Origin: Saprospiraceae bacterium
GTDB taxonomy: Bacteria; Bacteroidota; Bacteroidia; Chitinophagales; Saprospiraceae
Reading direction: 5' to 3'
NCBI GenBank assembly: GCA_019187225.1
Contig: JABAQQ010000027.1
Coordinates: 7,766 to 71,765, forward strand
DNA: 64,000 nucleotides
Part shown: piece by piece, positions 35,921-45,074 of the stretch
How the letters are laid out: every line of letters begins with the position of its first letter
Numbering within the stretch: position 1 is the stretch's first letter
Translations under genes and position numbers: made by a program
The notes under the pieces: model-generated
The model's database searches: none
Seen by the model: only the letters and a program-made list of their open reading frames with translations
Told to the model about the DNA's origin: nothing

Positions 35921-38900
35921 TTACTTTTGAATGACAACTTTCGCGATATGCCGGCCTTCCGCTGAATGGATCGCCACGAAGTATAAACCGGCAGGGACGG
36001 TGCTGGTATTGATAAAGAAATGGTTATGCCCCTGGCTGTCGAATGACTTCAAAAGCCTGCCATCCGCTGTAAGCAGGCTGACGTTTACCGCCTGCTGAGT
36101 TTCACCCGGCAGCGCTACGGTGATCATATCCTTGGCGGGATTCGGATAGATTTTAGCACCGAATTCTTGTGATTGTTCCCCGGCGGCGAGCGGCTCCGCC
36201 TTCGAATCCACGATGGTACCTTCTTCCGGCGCCAGGGCGCATTCGAGGTCGCCCTGGTCGCTGGTCACGCACGCTTCGCCGTTGTAGGCGAGCATATCCA
36301 TGAATTCGATGTCGTCTATCAGCCAGCCGAGGCCGGGATTGCCATATTCAGTGGTGCCGAAACGGAAACGGACCTGGATATCCTTGCCCGCCCATTCGCT
36401 GAGGTCCACGTAGGTTGCCAGAAAATTATTCCCTCCGTTACCGGAAAAAGCTGCAACGTTGGGCGTAACGAAAGTCAGGTAAGAAACAAGATTCGAATAA
36501 CCGTTTCGCAGCATTTTACCGGCGACCTGGATCCAGGAGGAGGCTCCGACTTCTCTGACTTCCACGATCCCGCCGCTCACGCCTCCTTTCGTATGATAGC
36601 GGTGAAAAAAGCGCAAAACGGGGCGGTCGCCTTCGACGTGAAAAGTGTAAACATCCGGGTTCAGTTCTAAAGCACGGCGGCTTCGTTCCTTGACCTCGCC
36701 GGCGTGCCAGGCAAATATTCCCGAATGGGCGGGAAGGCTGCCTGTAACGGACCACGGTTCGGTGCTGTCCGTACCGATGGTATGAAGCAACCACCAGGTA
36801 TTGTTTTCATCCGGTACGTCATCCCGGAAATAGCGTTCCGACCAGGCATTGGGATTGGTTTCAAGCTTGTAGGTGATCGTTGTCTCCTCTTCGAAGTTCA
36901 TGCTGCCCAGACCGAACGCAAGCGTGTTGCCCTGAACGCTGACAGGCAAGTTGGAGGAATTAGGTTTGAAGGATGTCCCGGCAGGGATTTCATCCGCTAC
37001 GACGACGGCTGTAACTGTTTCCGGTTTATAATTGCCCACTTTGATACTCACGGCAATGTCGTCGCCGGGCTGAATGAAACCGGTGACGGATTTTTCTATA
37101 ATGATCTTGTTTGCGCAAACAGGCGGCACGTCGAAGGCTTCGCGCTGATCGCCGGCATCGTAAGGCGAGCCCTGGTCGGCGCTGTAACCGAGTCCCCGCT
37201 TCGCGAATGCCGCCCAGATCAGGCAGGCGTTTTCGCCGTTATACAAGGCGCTGTCCGCCGCAAGAATGGCGTTTCTTCCGTCCACAAAGCCGGGATCGCA
37301 GGGATTGTTTTTCAGACCCTCGAAGACCAGCCGGATGGCTTTGTAATTTCCGCCGGATGTATCGAATGGGTCGGGAGTCCACCCATATTTTTCGACCAAA
37401 GCCCAGTACATTTCCCACAGCAAACTCGCCCATACTTCGCCCATATCGTGCACTTCCGTGTTGGGAGCCACATCGCCATAGGTCAAAGGATTGACATTCA
37501 TGTCTGTCGAATAGGGGTAGCGGCGGAAACCTTTTTCTGTGGGTTCGTCTTCTAAGGCGTAGGTGGCGAATCCCCGTTTCATCGAACCGGCATCGCCGGG
37601 CCGAACGAAGGTCACCAGGGCGAGGAAGTCAGACCAGCCTTCGCCCATATTTTCCGCATTGTCAAGGCAGGTGGTATTTGGCCCGCCGGTCAGGCGGTTG
37701 GATACCCCATGTCCGAATTCGTGTGCAATAATGCAATTGTCGAGGTCGCTGTCGAGTTTTGGCAAGCTATCCTGTTCCGATGCCACGAGTGTCACGTGTA
37801 ATCCTGTTCCTGCAAACTGGCGAATGACCTGCGCATCCCCAAGTTTGATCATAACGATGGGTATATGCACGGAAGGGCCGCTCGGTCCGCCTCCCATGCT
37901 GAAATCTTCGTTGTCGTAGTTACAAACGATGACGGCGATTGCTCCGGCGTTTTGAGCCTGCAATGCTTTGAAACCGAACTGGCAGCCACCGCGGTCAATG
38001 AGGGCTATTTTGCCCGCCAGTTCCGGTGCGTTGAGGATGGTATCGCAGGCATCGGCAGTGGAGGGGTCTTCTACGCCGTCGTTCACGGGTACGACTTCGC
38101 CTGTGACGGGCACATTCGTCAGATGAACCCCTGCGCCCCAACCGGCGCCGGGAAGCAGCGTCTCATACCCTCCCGCGATGGAGGCAGGCTCGTTCACCGT
38201 TAAAAATCGTTTGTCCCGGTGAAAAATAAACATACGAATGACCCCCGGTGTGCCTTCATTGCCGTGGTTGTATTTGGCATTGTTGGCAAAACCGACATTG
38301 GCGCCGTCCTGGACGACGGCATACAACCAATCATTTCCCAAGCCGCCGTTCCCATAATTGTTTTTCTGAAAATTGCCGGCCGGTTCGTCGAACCCGAAAT
38401 GGTAGGTAAAGTCGTGCATATAGTTGACCCAATAAAACAGGTTCACCGTGGCAGCGTCCAAGTATTCTTCGGGCTCCCATGACGGGTCGAACGGGAAATC
38501 AAAATGGAGGTTGAAGCCGCCATTGGGTTCATCCTGCGAAGAATAACCGAGGTCGTCTCTGTCCTGGTAAGCCCAAACATTGTTGCCGCGGGTGATGGTA
38601 TATTCTGCGCCGGGTTGGCCATTGGTGTCGTGCCAGCCGAATGGAGATGCGAGGGGATCGGCGGGATCGGCAACCAAAGTGCGCGGGCCCTGATTGGGAT
38701 TTTCGAGGGGAGCGGGCCAGACGTTGTATTGAGGGCCTGTTTGGGGTACGTTTACTAAACTTTCAAAATTTAGTAAACGTCGTTCGTTGTTATCGTCGGC
38801 ATACTCCCCGAAGGAATCACAGTCTTCCCTGTCGGGATGCATATCATCTCCGAAACAAGACAATGTCCAGTTGTATTCGTTCAGAACCGCCCCCGTAACG

Positions 38901-39481
38901 GCATCCACGCGGGTGCTCCATTTGTCGGATGTCCCCACCGGAGAAAACAAAATATCCCAGGCAAGCAATACCTTTCCCTGGTGAGGTTGATAACTGAGCG
39001 CGACGGTGATGTCCTCTTTTGCAATATTCCCTTTTTCAAAAACGAACTGCATCTTGCCGGTTTTTGATTTCAAACGCAATACTTCCGCAGGCAATCCGAG
39101 ATGCGCTGCGAGTTTCGATACCGCTTCGGCAGGTTCTACGGCGGGTTCGGTCGTATTGACCTTCCCGGACAAATCGGGCACAAAACGGTTGCCCGCAAAG
39201 AATACCTTGCCTTCTTTGGCAATGCTCACGTTCAGGATTGCATTGTACACCGGGATGTCCAGGTGGCGCTGGAGGAAATAAACCCTCGTGATACCGCTGG
39301 TTTTATCGGTGTACATGTCGTTGACGGTCATACCCTCTGCGTCCCGGGCGGTAAGTCCCCATTCATCCAGATGGGTGCGGACGTATTCGCGGGCGATGTT
39401 TAATGGTACCTGTGCGCGGAGGAAATATGGCAGCAACAACAGAAGTGCCAGGCGGAGCAGGATGAGGAGGATTGTTTTCAT
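35921..39481 (-). CDS. M36 (fungalysin-type) metalloprotease with PA domain and T9SS tail
   Basis: 1186 residues with a signal peptide ending FLRAQ. The order is an FTP-type propeptide (about 25-200), an M36 catalytic region with zinc motif HEFGHGVSNRLTGG (about 588) and the downstream GEGWSDFLAL, and a PA-like insert before it (LAGKIALIDRGGCQFGFKAL, about 490). Further on come a DUF11-like adhesion segment, a jelly-roll region with WLIDDIEFMD, and a type A T9SS domain (IYPNPAKDMI, VPAGLYFVAI). A secreted broad-specificity endopeptidase is expected. It is probably matured by removal of both the propeptide and the C-terminal signal. Confidence 0.93.
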   Translation of the reverse strand: MKTILLILLRLALLLLLPYFLRAQVPLNIAREYVRTHLDEWGLTARDAEGMTVNDMYTDKTSGITRVYFLQRHLDIPVYNAILNVSIAKEGKVFFAGNRFVPDLSGKVNTTEPAVEPAEAVSKLAAHLGLPAEVLRLKSKTGKMQFVFEKGNIAKEDITVALSYQPHQGKVLLAWDILFSPVGTSDKWSTRVDAVTGAVLNEYNWTLSCFGDDMHPDREDCDSFGEYADDNNERRLLNFESLVNVPQTGPQYNVWPAPLENPNQGPRTLVADPADPLASPFGWHDTNGQPGAEYTITRGNNVWAYQDRDDLGYSSQDEPNGGFNLHFDFPFDPSWEPEEYLDAATVNLFYWVNYMHDFTYHFGFDEPAGNFQKNNYGNGGLGNDWLYAVVQDGANVGFANNAKYNHGNEGTPGVIRMFIFHRDKRFLTVNEPASIAGGYETLLPGAGWGAGVHLTNVPVTGEVVPVNDGVEDPSTADACDTILNAPELAGKIALIDRGGCQFGFKALQAQNAGAIAVIVCNYDNEDFSMGGGPSGPSVHIPIVMIKLGDAQVIRQFAGTGLHVTLVASEQDSLPKLDSDLDNCIIAHEFGHGVSNRLTGGPNTTCLDNAENMGEGWSDFLALVTFVRPGDAGSMKRGFATYALEDEPTEKGFRRYPYSTDMNVNPLTYGDVAPNTEVHDMGEVWASLLWEMYWALVEKYGWTPDPFDTSGGNYKAIRLVFEGLKNNPCDPGFVDGRNAILAADSALYNGENACLIWAAFAKRGLGYSADQGSPYDAGDQREAFDVPPVCANKIIIEKSVTGFIQPGDDIAVSIKVGNYKPETVTAVVVADEIPAGTSFKPNSSNLPVSVQGNTLAFGLGSMNFEEETTITYKLETNPNAWSERYFRDDVPDENNTWWLLHTIGTDSTEPWSVTGSLPAHSGIFAWHAGEVKERSRRALELNPDVYTFHVEGDRPVLRFFHRYHTKGGVSGGIVEVREVGASSWIQVAGKMLRNGYSNLVSYLTFVTPNVAAFSGNGGNNFLATYVDLSEWAGKDIQVRFRFGTTEYGNPGLGWLIDDIEFMDMLAYNGEACVTSDQGDLECALAPEEGTIVDSKAEPLAAGEQSQEFGAKIYPNPAKDMITVALPGETQQAVNVSLLTADGRLLKSFDSQGHNHFFINTSTVPAGLYFVAIHSAEGRHIAKVVIQK

Positions 39482-39550
39482 AGCATTTAAAAATTCAGAT
39501 GTTAAAAAATGGGCATAGCATTGGTTTGCAGGAACCTGTCTTTACAGGCT

Positions 39551-42268
39551 CTAATTGCCAACAATGAATTTTTGATTTTTGAGCACGGCATTGCGCGCAT
39601 CCGATACGACGAGGTAGTAAGTGCCTGCTACAAGGAGGTCGGTGTTGAAAGCCAGGTTATTTAAGCCCTCCTTCACCTGCCTGTGAAGCAATTGTTTGAC
39701 GACCGCGCCGCGGTTGTCCACTACGAAGAATTTGAGTTCGGCATACTGCGCGAGTTCAAACTCCACGTTCAAACGCCCATCGGAGACAGGATTCGGAAAG
39801 ACGACGAAGCGATTGAATACCGCATTTTGCTCTTCAGTGCTTGTCGTTTGTACATGAATATAACATGGCTTCGTCACGGCATGGGTTCCGGCAGCATTGG
39901 TCGCAATCAGGGTCACGTTGAAACAGCCCGTTTCCGGGTAGACGACGATCGGATTTTGCAGGCTGGACGTATTGGGCAGGCCGCCGGGAAAAGACCATTG
40001 CCAGAAAGTGGGCGCATTGACGGACTCGTCTTCAAATTGCACGATGCCGCCCGGTGAAACGATTGCGACGTCGGAGGTAAAATCAGCCACCGGCGGCTGC
40101 GCTCCGGCATTGACGGTGATGTAGTTCGTTTTTGTTTCCAAATCGTTTCCGGCGTTGTTGGCCGCGACCAGCGTCACGGAATACGTTCCGGGCGTGTTGT
40201 ACGTCACGACGGGGTTTTTCACAGCGGAAGTAGCGGGTAAACCGCCGGGGAAACTCCAGGTCCAACTGGTGGGCGCATTGGTGGATTGGTCGGTGAAGGT
40301 GACGGATTGCCCTGCGGTGACGGTCGTTTGGCTGGCGCTGAAACCGGCCACCGGCGGCTGCGCTCCGGCATTGACGGTGATGTAGTTCGTTTTTGTTTCC
40401 GAGTCGTTTCCGGCGTTGTTGGCCGCGACCAACGTCACGGAGTACGTTCCGGGCGTGTTGTACGTCACGACGGGGTTTTTCACAGCGGAAGAGGAAGGCG
40501 TACCGCCGGAAAAGCTCCAGGTCCAACTGGTGGGCGCATTGGTGGATTGGTCGGTGAAGGTGACGGACTGCCCTGCGGTGACGGTCGTTTGGCTGGCGCT
40601 GAAACCGGCCACCGGCGCCGCTCCTGTTTGCCCTCCATCCTTAATTTGCGCGATCCAGGTGCTGAGTATATTGGAGGCGCCGTTGTCGTTGTCTTCGCCG
40701 TAACAACCGGAGATCCAAACTTCCGCACCGGTGGCCGAATGCCGCCTGGAGATGCCGGTGTAATCGCCCCAGCGTTCCTTTGTGCCGGCATCAAAGTTGG
40801 TAAAACTCTCGCCTTCCTTTACGGGGAAAGAACCCGAAAAATTCAGGTCATTGTCCACGACAGCCATCCGGAATTCAGGGTAAATGCTGCCGCTTGTCCG
40901 CAAAAAACCGATCAATACGGTCTTGTCTGTAGCAGAAGCGGTAAAAGGCGCAATGGAAGGAAAGGCGTACTCATAGGGTTGCTGACCGATGACGAGGGTG
41001 TTTTGAGTCAGATCGTTCGTGTTGAGGCGGCAATAATTGATCTTCGTGTGGAAGTCGTCGCCCCTGTTGCTGAAGACAAAATGGATGGTACCGTCTGCGT
41101 AAAAACCGGACTGTGTCTTACAATCGTTGGTTTTCAATTCATCGCTGGTGCCCTTCATCAGGCCATTGAAAGGGGTATAGTAATTTGGAACATTAAAACT
41201 GTAGACATGGAGATTCGGATTGTTGTTCGCGTTGGCATCCGTGTAATACATCATTGCTTCCGACCCGCCTCCTCCGTTTGTGCTGATAAAATAAATACCG
41301 GGCCCGACGGAGGTATTGAAGCCGTGCGAAATAGGTACGACCGTAAAATCATTGATGCCGTTCGCATCCTGTACACCATACCAGTGGATGCCGTTTACAT
41401 ATCCACCCGTGAAGCCGGGGCCTTTTTCGAGTTGGTAAATAAGGGCCTGGCTGAAATTGTTGTTCGCAGTAAACTGATTGCCTGAAATATACAGGTCGTC
41501 GGTCGAAATGCCGATGGAAGGGTAATCGAACCACAAACCCGCACCGGTCGGATCGCCCGAAAAGGTGTAAAACCACCAGGTCTCATTCGGATCGCTCGCA
41601 GAAGAAAAACCGATGACGATTTTAGAAGTAGCGGGGGTATTGCCGTTCAAAACAACCAGGATGAACTTGTCCTGCACGGGGTCGTAAATGACCCTGGGAT
41701 CGAAATACACGCCGGTCAGGTTCAAAAAAGCGAGAAAATCATCGAAACTCTCTTCCAGGATGATATTGCCGTTTTCATCCGAAAAAAAGAGGCTTGAATT
41801 GATGACCGATACAATAAAGCCGTCATCGGAAACGGCGAGGCTGTTGTCGGGCGGCGCCCAGTAATCGTATTTGTTTCCTTTGAATCCCGTCGCGACCTGG
41901 GGGGTGACAGCTGCTGCGGTTCCCGCCAGCCCTTCTTCTTTCCCTGTCGCATCCTGCAACAGCAATGCCTGGTTTTTCATCAGTATGCTCCCGGCCTGTT
42001 TGATGCTGTCCATGAGGTTTTTGGGCACGTCACTTCCATGACTGATTCCATGCTGGGAGAGCGTCACATTCCATTTCTTTTGTGCAACGACTGTTTTCGG
42101 GTCTATCGGAACCGGGGAGATCAGGCTTTTGGCGGGCAGTTTTTTGTGATTGACGAGTTTTTTCGCTTTGTCCACAGTCGGCGCTTTGATCGTTTCAGCG
42201 ATTTGCGACGATGCGAAAGGCAAAATGAGGTGCAGAAAGAGCAGGAGAAGATACAGTTGTATTTTCAT
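39551..42268 (-). CDS. T9SS-secreted protein with three PKD domains
   Basis: 905 residues from the ATG at 42268 with signal peptide LLLLFLHLILPFASSQ. Residues about 130-590 form a propeller-like region (GNKYDYWAPPDNSLAVSDDG, DPRVIYDPVQDKFILVV). Three PKD domains follow (about 600-835), each with a FTDQSTNAPTSWTWSF-type core. A T9SS C-terminal domain (VFPNPVSDGRLNV ... AGTYYLVVSDA) ends the protein. The first two PKD domains are almost identical at DNA level, with a period of 261 bp. It probably binds surface or extracellular polymers; no catalytic motif is recognised. Confidence 0.88.
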   Translation of the reverse strand: MKIQLYLLLLFLHLILPFASSQIAETIKAPTVDKAKKLVNHKKLPAKSLISPVPIDPKTVVAQKKWNVTLSQHGISHGSDVPKNLMDSIKQAGSILMKNQALLLQDATGKEEGLAGTAAAVTPQVATGFKGNKYDYWAPPDNSLAVSDDGFIVSVINSSLFFSDENGNIILEESFDDFLAFLNLTGVYFDPRVIYDPVQDKFILVVLNGNTPATSKIVIGFSSASDPNETWWFYTFSGDPTGAGLWFDYPSIGISTDDLYISGNQFTANNNFSQALIYQLEKGPGFTGGYVNGIHWYGVQDANGINDFTVVPISHGFNTSVGPGIYFISTNGGGGSEAMMYYTDANANNNPNLHVYSFNVPNYYTPFNGLMKGTSDELKTNDCKTQSGFYADGTIHFVFSNRGDDFHTKINYCRLNTNDLTQNTLVIGQQPYEYAFPSIAPFTASATDKTVLIGFLRTSGSIYPEFRMAVVDNDLNFSGSFPVKEGESFTNFDAGTKERWGDYTGISRRHSATGAEVWISGCYGEDNDNGASNILSTWIAQIKDGGQTGAAPVAGFSASQTTVTAGQSVTFTDQSTNAPTSWTWSFSGGTPSSSAVKNPVVTYNTPGTYSVTLVAANNAGNDSETKTNYITVNAGAQPPVAGFSASQTTVTAGQSVTFTDQSTNAPTSWTWSFPGGLPATSAVKNPVVTYNTPGTYSVTLVAANNAGNDLETKTNYITVNAGAQPPVADFTSDVAIVSPGGIVQFEDESVNAPTFWQWSFPGGLPNTSSLQNPIVVYPETGCFNVTLIATNAAGTHAVTKPCYIHVQTTSTEEQNAVFNRFVVFPNPVSDGRLNVEFELAQYAELKFFVVDNRGAVVKQLLHRQVKEGLNNLAFNTDLLVAGTYYLVVSDARNAVLKNQKFIVGN
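40087..40608 (-). repeat. 261-bp tandem repeat encoding two PKD domains
   Basis: The CCACCGGCGGCTGCGCTCC landmark recurs at 40087 and 40348, and the following bases match almost throughout. Two PKD domains of 87 residues are thus near-identical copies. The remaining PKD domain (39910-40086) is clearly diverged. A recent in-frame duplication is indicated. Confidence 0.88.
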
Positions 42269-42294
42269 TGGGTGGTCGTTTTTAACTGTTTGAC

Positions 42295-42314
42295 GGCGCA
42301 AAGGTGGAGGCGCC
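42295..42314 (-). promoter_or_regulatory. 20-bp motif upstream of the PKD protein gene
   Basis: The minus strand reads GGCGCCTCCACCTTTGCGCC, 27-46 bp before the ATG. It shares 18 of 20 positions with the motif at 35176-35195. The core CACCTTTG is close to the -7 consensus. Confidence 0.5.
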
Positions 42315-42492
42315 GGCAGGGGCCGTGAAATCACCCAATGATGTGAAAAAAATGCTGTGAGGGTGTTTTTATAGCATGAAGGGGTGATGGGAATATAATG
42401 CCGACAAAAGTGTAAGTAATGGCTGATACCGGATTGGAGACAAGAGGCAGGTGATTGAGTAGAATATTTGAAAATTTCTTTTCATTTAAACC

Positions 42493-42524
42493 TTGCAAAA
42501 TCCCGTTTCGGAATATTACATTTG
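42493..42524 (+). promoter_or_regulatory. Bacteroidota-type promoter of the SBBP protein gene
   Basis: TACATTTG at 42517-42524 matches the TAnnTTTG -7 box exactly. A TTG at 42493-42495 lies 21 bp upstream, within the expected -33 spacing. Transcription would start near 42530, giving a leader of about 125 nt that includes the hairpin at 42566-42600. Confidence 0.65.
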
Positions 42525-42565
42525 AGCGATAAAAAAAACGCCAGATACAAGCCAAGCCCTGTACC

Positions 42566-42600
42566 ATCCCCTGCTGCCCCAAGCCCCGGTAGCAGGGGAT
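42566..42600 (+). promoter_or_regulatory. Structured 5' leader hairpin of the SBBP protein gene
   Basis: ATCCCCTGCT (42566-42575) pairs with AGCAGGGGAT (42591-42600). Outer complementary pairs AAGCCCT/AGGGCTT and CGCCAG/CTGGCG can extend the fold from about 42539 to 42623. The hairpin ends 53 bp before the ATG. There is no T-run, so it is more likely a stability or control structure than a terminator. Confidence 0.5.
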
Positions 42601-42653
42601 ATTTATTTAACTGGCGAGGGCTTGAAAACAATCAACATTTAAAACCTGATGCC

Positions 42654-44747
42654 ATGAAACAATTTTACACCCTTGCATTGCTCGCTTTTTTCGGCTTGAG
42701 CAACGGTATAAATGCTCAATACCCCAACTTCCTTTGGGCTAGACAAATGGGCGGAGCAAGTGATGATTTTGGTTCCTCAGTTGCAGTTGATGCCAACGGA
42801 AATGTTTATGCAACAGGAAGTTTTCAGGACACAGTTTCCTTTGGAACTGATACTTTGATTTCGGCAGGCGGTTCTGATATTTTTGTTTCCAAGTTGGACA
42901 ATTTCGGGAATTTCCTTTGGGCAAAAAAAATGGGTGGTACAGGTGGTGACGATGGTAATTCCATTGCTTTTGATGCAGATGGAAACGTTTATTTAACAGG
43001 AAGTTTTCAGAACACAGTTGACTTTGGAACTGATACTCTGAGCTCTACAGGTGATTATGACATTTTTGTTTCCAAGTTGGACAATTTCGGGAATTTCCTT
43101 TGGGCAAAAAAAATGGGTGGTACAGGTGCTGACGGTGGCTCCGAAATCGCTATTGATGTCAATGGAAATGTTTTTACAACAGGAAGTTTTCAATACACAG
43201 TTGACTTTGACCCTGGCATTGAGACTTATAATCTAATGTCTGCTGGCAGTTCTGATATATTTGTCTCCATGTTGAACTCTTCGGGAGATTTCGTATGGGC
43301 AAGACGTATGGGTGGAGCGACTGAAGATTATGGTTCTTCCATTGCTGTTGCAGCCAACGGAGATGTTTGTACAACAGGCACATTTACAGGTACAGCCGAC
43401 TTCGGTAATAGTAGTTTGATCTCCGCTGGTGGTGTTGATAGTTACGTTTGCAGACTTGATGCTTCGGGCAATTTCATCTGGACAACCCAAATCAGTGGCG
43501 AAGTTATTCAAATAGGTTATTCCCTTGCTGTTGATTCTATCGGAAACATTTATTTAACAGGAAGATTTCAAGGCTCGATATACATTGGCGGAAGTTATGC
43601 AGGGTACACCCCTGGCTATTTTGATAGTTTTGTTTTCAAATTGGATACTTCAGGCAATCGTATCTGGTCAAGACAATTTGGCGGACCAAATGGTGATGTT
43701 TTAGGTTCCTCTATCGCTGTTGATGCAAATGGAAATGTATATTCAACTGGGTGGTTTTATGGAGAAGCTGATTTTGACCCCTCTCCGGCAAATTATTATT
43801 TGACTTCGACTTCTAATACTTTTAACATCACCGATATCTTTGTTTCCAAATTGGATGCTTCCGGGAATTTCCGTTGGGTGATACAAATGGGAGGAACAAC
43901 TATTGATTTTGCTACCGCCGTCGCTGTTGACGCCGACGGAAGTGTTTATATAACAGGAGGATTTACGAACACAGCCGATTTTGATCCTAACAACGAAACT
44001 AATAATTTGACATCCGCAGGTGGTTATGACCCTTTTGTTGAGAAACTTTGTCAAATTATAACGCCGACAATCGCCCCGAGTGGAGACACCTCGTTTTGTC
44101 AAGGCAGTTCAATAGTCCTTACAGCCAGTTCAGCAACCTCTTACTTGTGGAGCAATGGAGCGACCACCCAAAGCATCACTGTCTCAACTGGTGGGCAGTA
44201 TTCGGTTACTGTCAGCAATGTCGCAGGCTGTACTGCTGCCTCACCTGTAACCATAATCACAGTAACCCCCTTGCCAACAGTAGACTTAGGAGCAGACACC
44301 ATCCTGCTCCAGGAAGGGCAAAGCGTCATTCTCAATCCAGGAGGGGGCCCGGGAGCAAGTTATGATTGGTCCACAGGGGAATTCACGCCAAGTATTATCG
44401 TCATGGATGCCGGCACTTATATTGTCGCTGTAACCAGTGCGGGTTGCACCGTTACTGATTCCGTCGTTGTTATAGGCATCACTTCTTCGACCGACCCCGG
44501 CAGCAAGTACAAAATCACCGCCTCACCCAACCCAACACAGAATATGCTCATTATCAGGTGTGAGGGAGGTTCTACAACGCTGGTGCAGGTTTTTGACAAC
44601 CTCGGCAGATTAATTCTGGAGGACAACTCATTTGCGCCCGACGGTGCTGTGCGCATACTACTTCTCGGCAAAATGCCGAGCGGGACGTATCAAGTAAAGA
44701 TTGCAGGAGATGAATTTTTCAGGATTGTTCCTGTTGTGAAAAATTGA
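42654..44747 (+). CDS. SBBP beta-propeller repeat protein with T9SS tail
   Basis: 697 residues from the ATG at 42654, signal peptide ending GINAQ. At least seven repeats of about 55-70 residues carry the SBBP core (SSVAVDANGNVYATGSF, FVSKLDNFGNFLWAKKMGG), forming a beta-propeller (about 25-470). An Ig-like segment (SFCQGSSIVLTASSATSYLW) and a T9SS C-terminal domain (ASPNPTQNMLII...PSGTYQVKI) follow. The gene is more AT-rich than its neighbours, and its repeats are near-identical at DNA level. Secreted or surface-attached; ligand unknown. Confidence 0.9.
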   Translation: MKQFYTLALLAFFGLSNGINAQYPNFLWARQMGGASDDFGSSVAVDANGNVYATGSFQDTVSFGTDTLISAGGSDIFVSKLDNFGNFLWAKKMGGTGGDDGNSIAFDADGNVYLTGSFQNTVDFGTDTLSSTGDYDIFVSKLDNFGNFLWAKKMGGTGADGGSEIAIDVNGNVFTTGSFQYTVDFDPGIETYNLMSAGSSDIFVSMLNSSGDFVWARRMGGATEDYGSSIAVAANGDVCTTGTFTGTADFGNSSLISAGGVDSYVCRLDASGNFIWTTQISGEVIQIGYSLAVDSIGNIYLTGRFQGSIYIGGSYAGYTPGYFDSFVFKLDTSGNRIWSRQFGGPNGDVLGSSIAVDANGNVYSTGWFYGEADFDPSPANYYLTSTSNTFNITDIFVSKLDASGNFRWVIQMGGTTIDFATAVAVDADGSVYITGGFTNTADFDPNNETNNLTSAGGYDPFVEKLCQIITPTIAPSGDTSFCQGSSIVLTASSATSYLWSNGATTQSITVSTGGQYSVTVSNVAGCTAASPVTIITVTPLPTVDLGADTILLQEGQSVILNPGGGPGASYDWSTGEFTPSIIVMDAGTYIVAVTSAGCTVTDSVVVIGITSSTDPGSKYKITASPNPTQNMLIIRCEGGSTTLVQVFDNLGRLILEDNSFAPDGAVRILLLGKMPSGTYQVKIAGDEFFRIVPVVKN

Positions 44748-44790
44748 CGGCATAAACGCAGGCTTTTGCATCTCGTAATGATGTGCGATA

Positions 44791-44831
44791 ACGGGACAGC
44801 CCGGCGCGATATTCACGCCGGGCTGTCCCGT
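44791..44831. terminator. Bidirectional terminator between convergent genes
   Basis: A perfect 16-bp GC-rich stem (ACGGGACAGCCCGGCG and its complement) with a 9-bp loop lies 44 bp after the SBBP stop and 22 bp from the end of the converging minus-strand gene. T-runs are short, but the stem is very stable. Confidence 0.75.
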
Positions 44832-44852
44832 TCTGTTGATAGAAAAACCACC

Positions 44853-45071
44853 TCACGCCGCTTCCCGCACCTTGAAATCAATACGGTATTCGGCTTCCAA
44901 TACTGCCATCAGATCTTTAATAAGATTCTTTTTCAAGTGTTCATATTGCTTCACGGCGAAATCGTCACCAATGACGCGGTGCTTGTCAATCAGTTGATTG
45001 AAATCGGTAATCAATCCCAACAAATGGGTGACGGATTTGATACTGGTTTTTGGTTTTGAATCTTTTGCCAT
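44853..45071 (-). CDS. Small helical partner of the nucleotidyltransferase-like gene
   Basis: 72 residues, start ATG at 45071, three bases after the stop of the upstream gene, so the two are cotranscribed. Predominantly helical and charged (HLLGLITDFNQLIDKHRVIGDD, YEHLKKNLIKDLMAVLEAEY), with no signal peptide. No family is recognised. The tight pairing of a short helical protein with a nucleotidyltransferase-like protein resembles toxin-antitoxin layouts, but nothing here proves that. Confidence 0.6.
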   Translation of the reverse strand: MAKDSKPKTSIKSVTHLLGLITDFNQLIDKHRVIGDDFAVKQYEHLKKNLIKDLMAVLEAEYRIDFKVREAA

Positions 45072-45074
45072 AAC

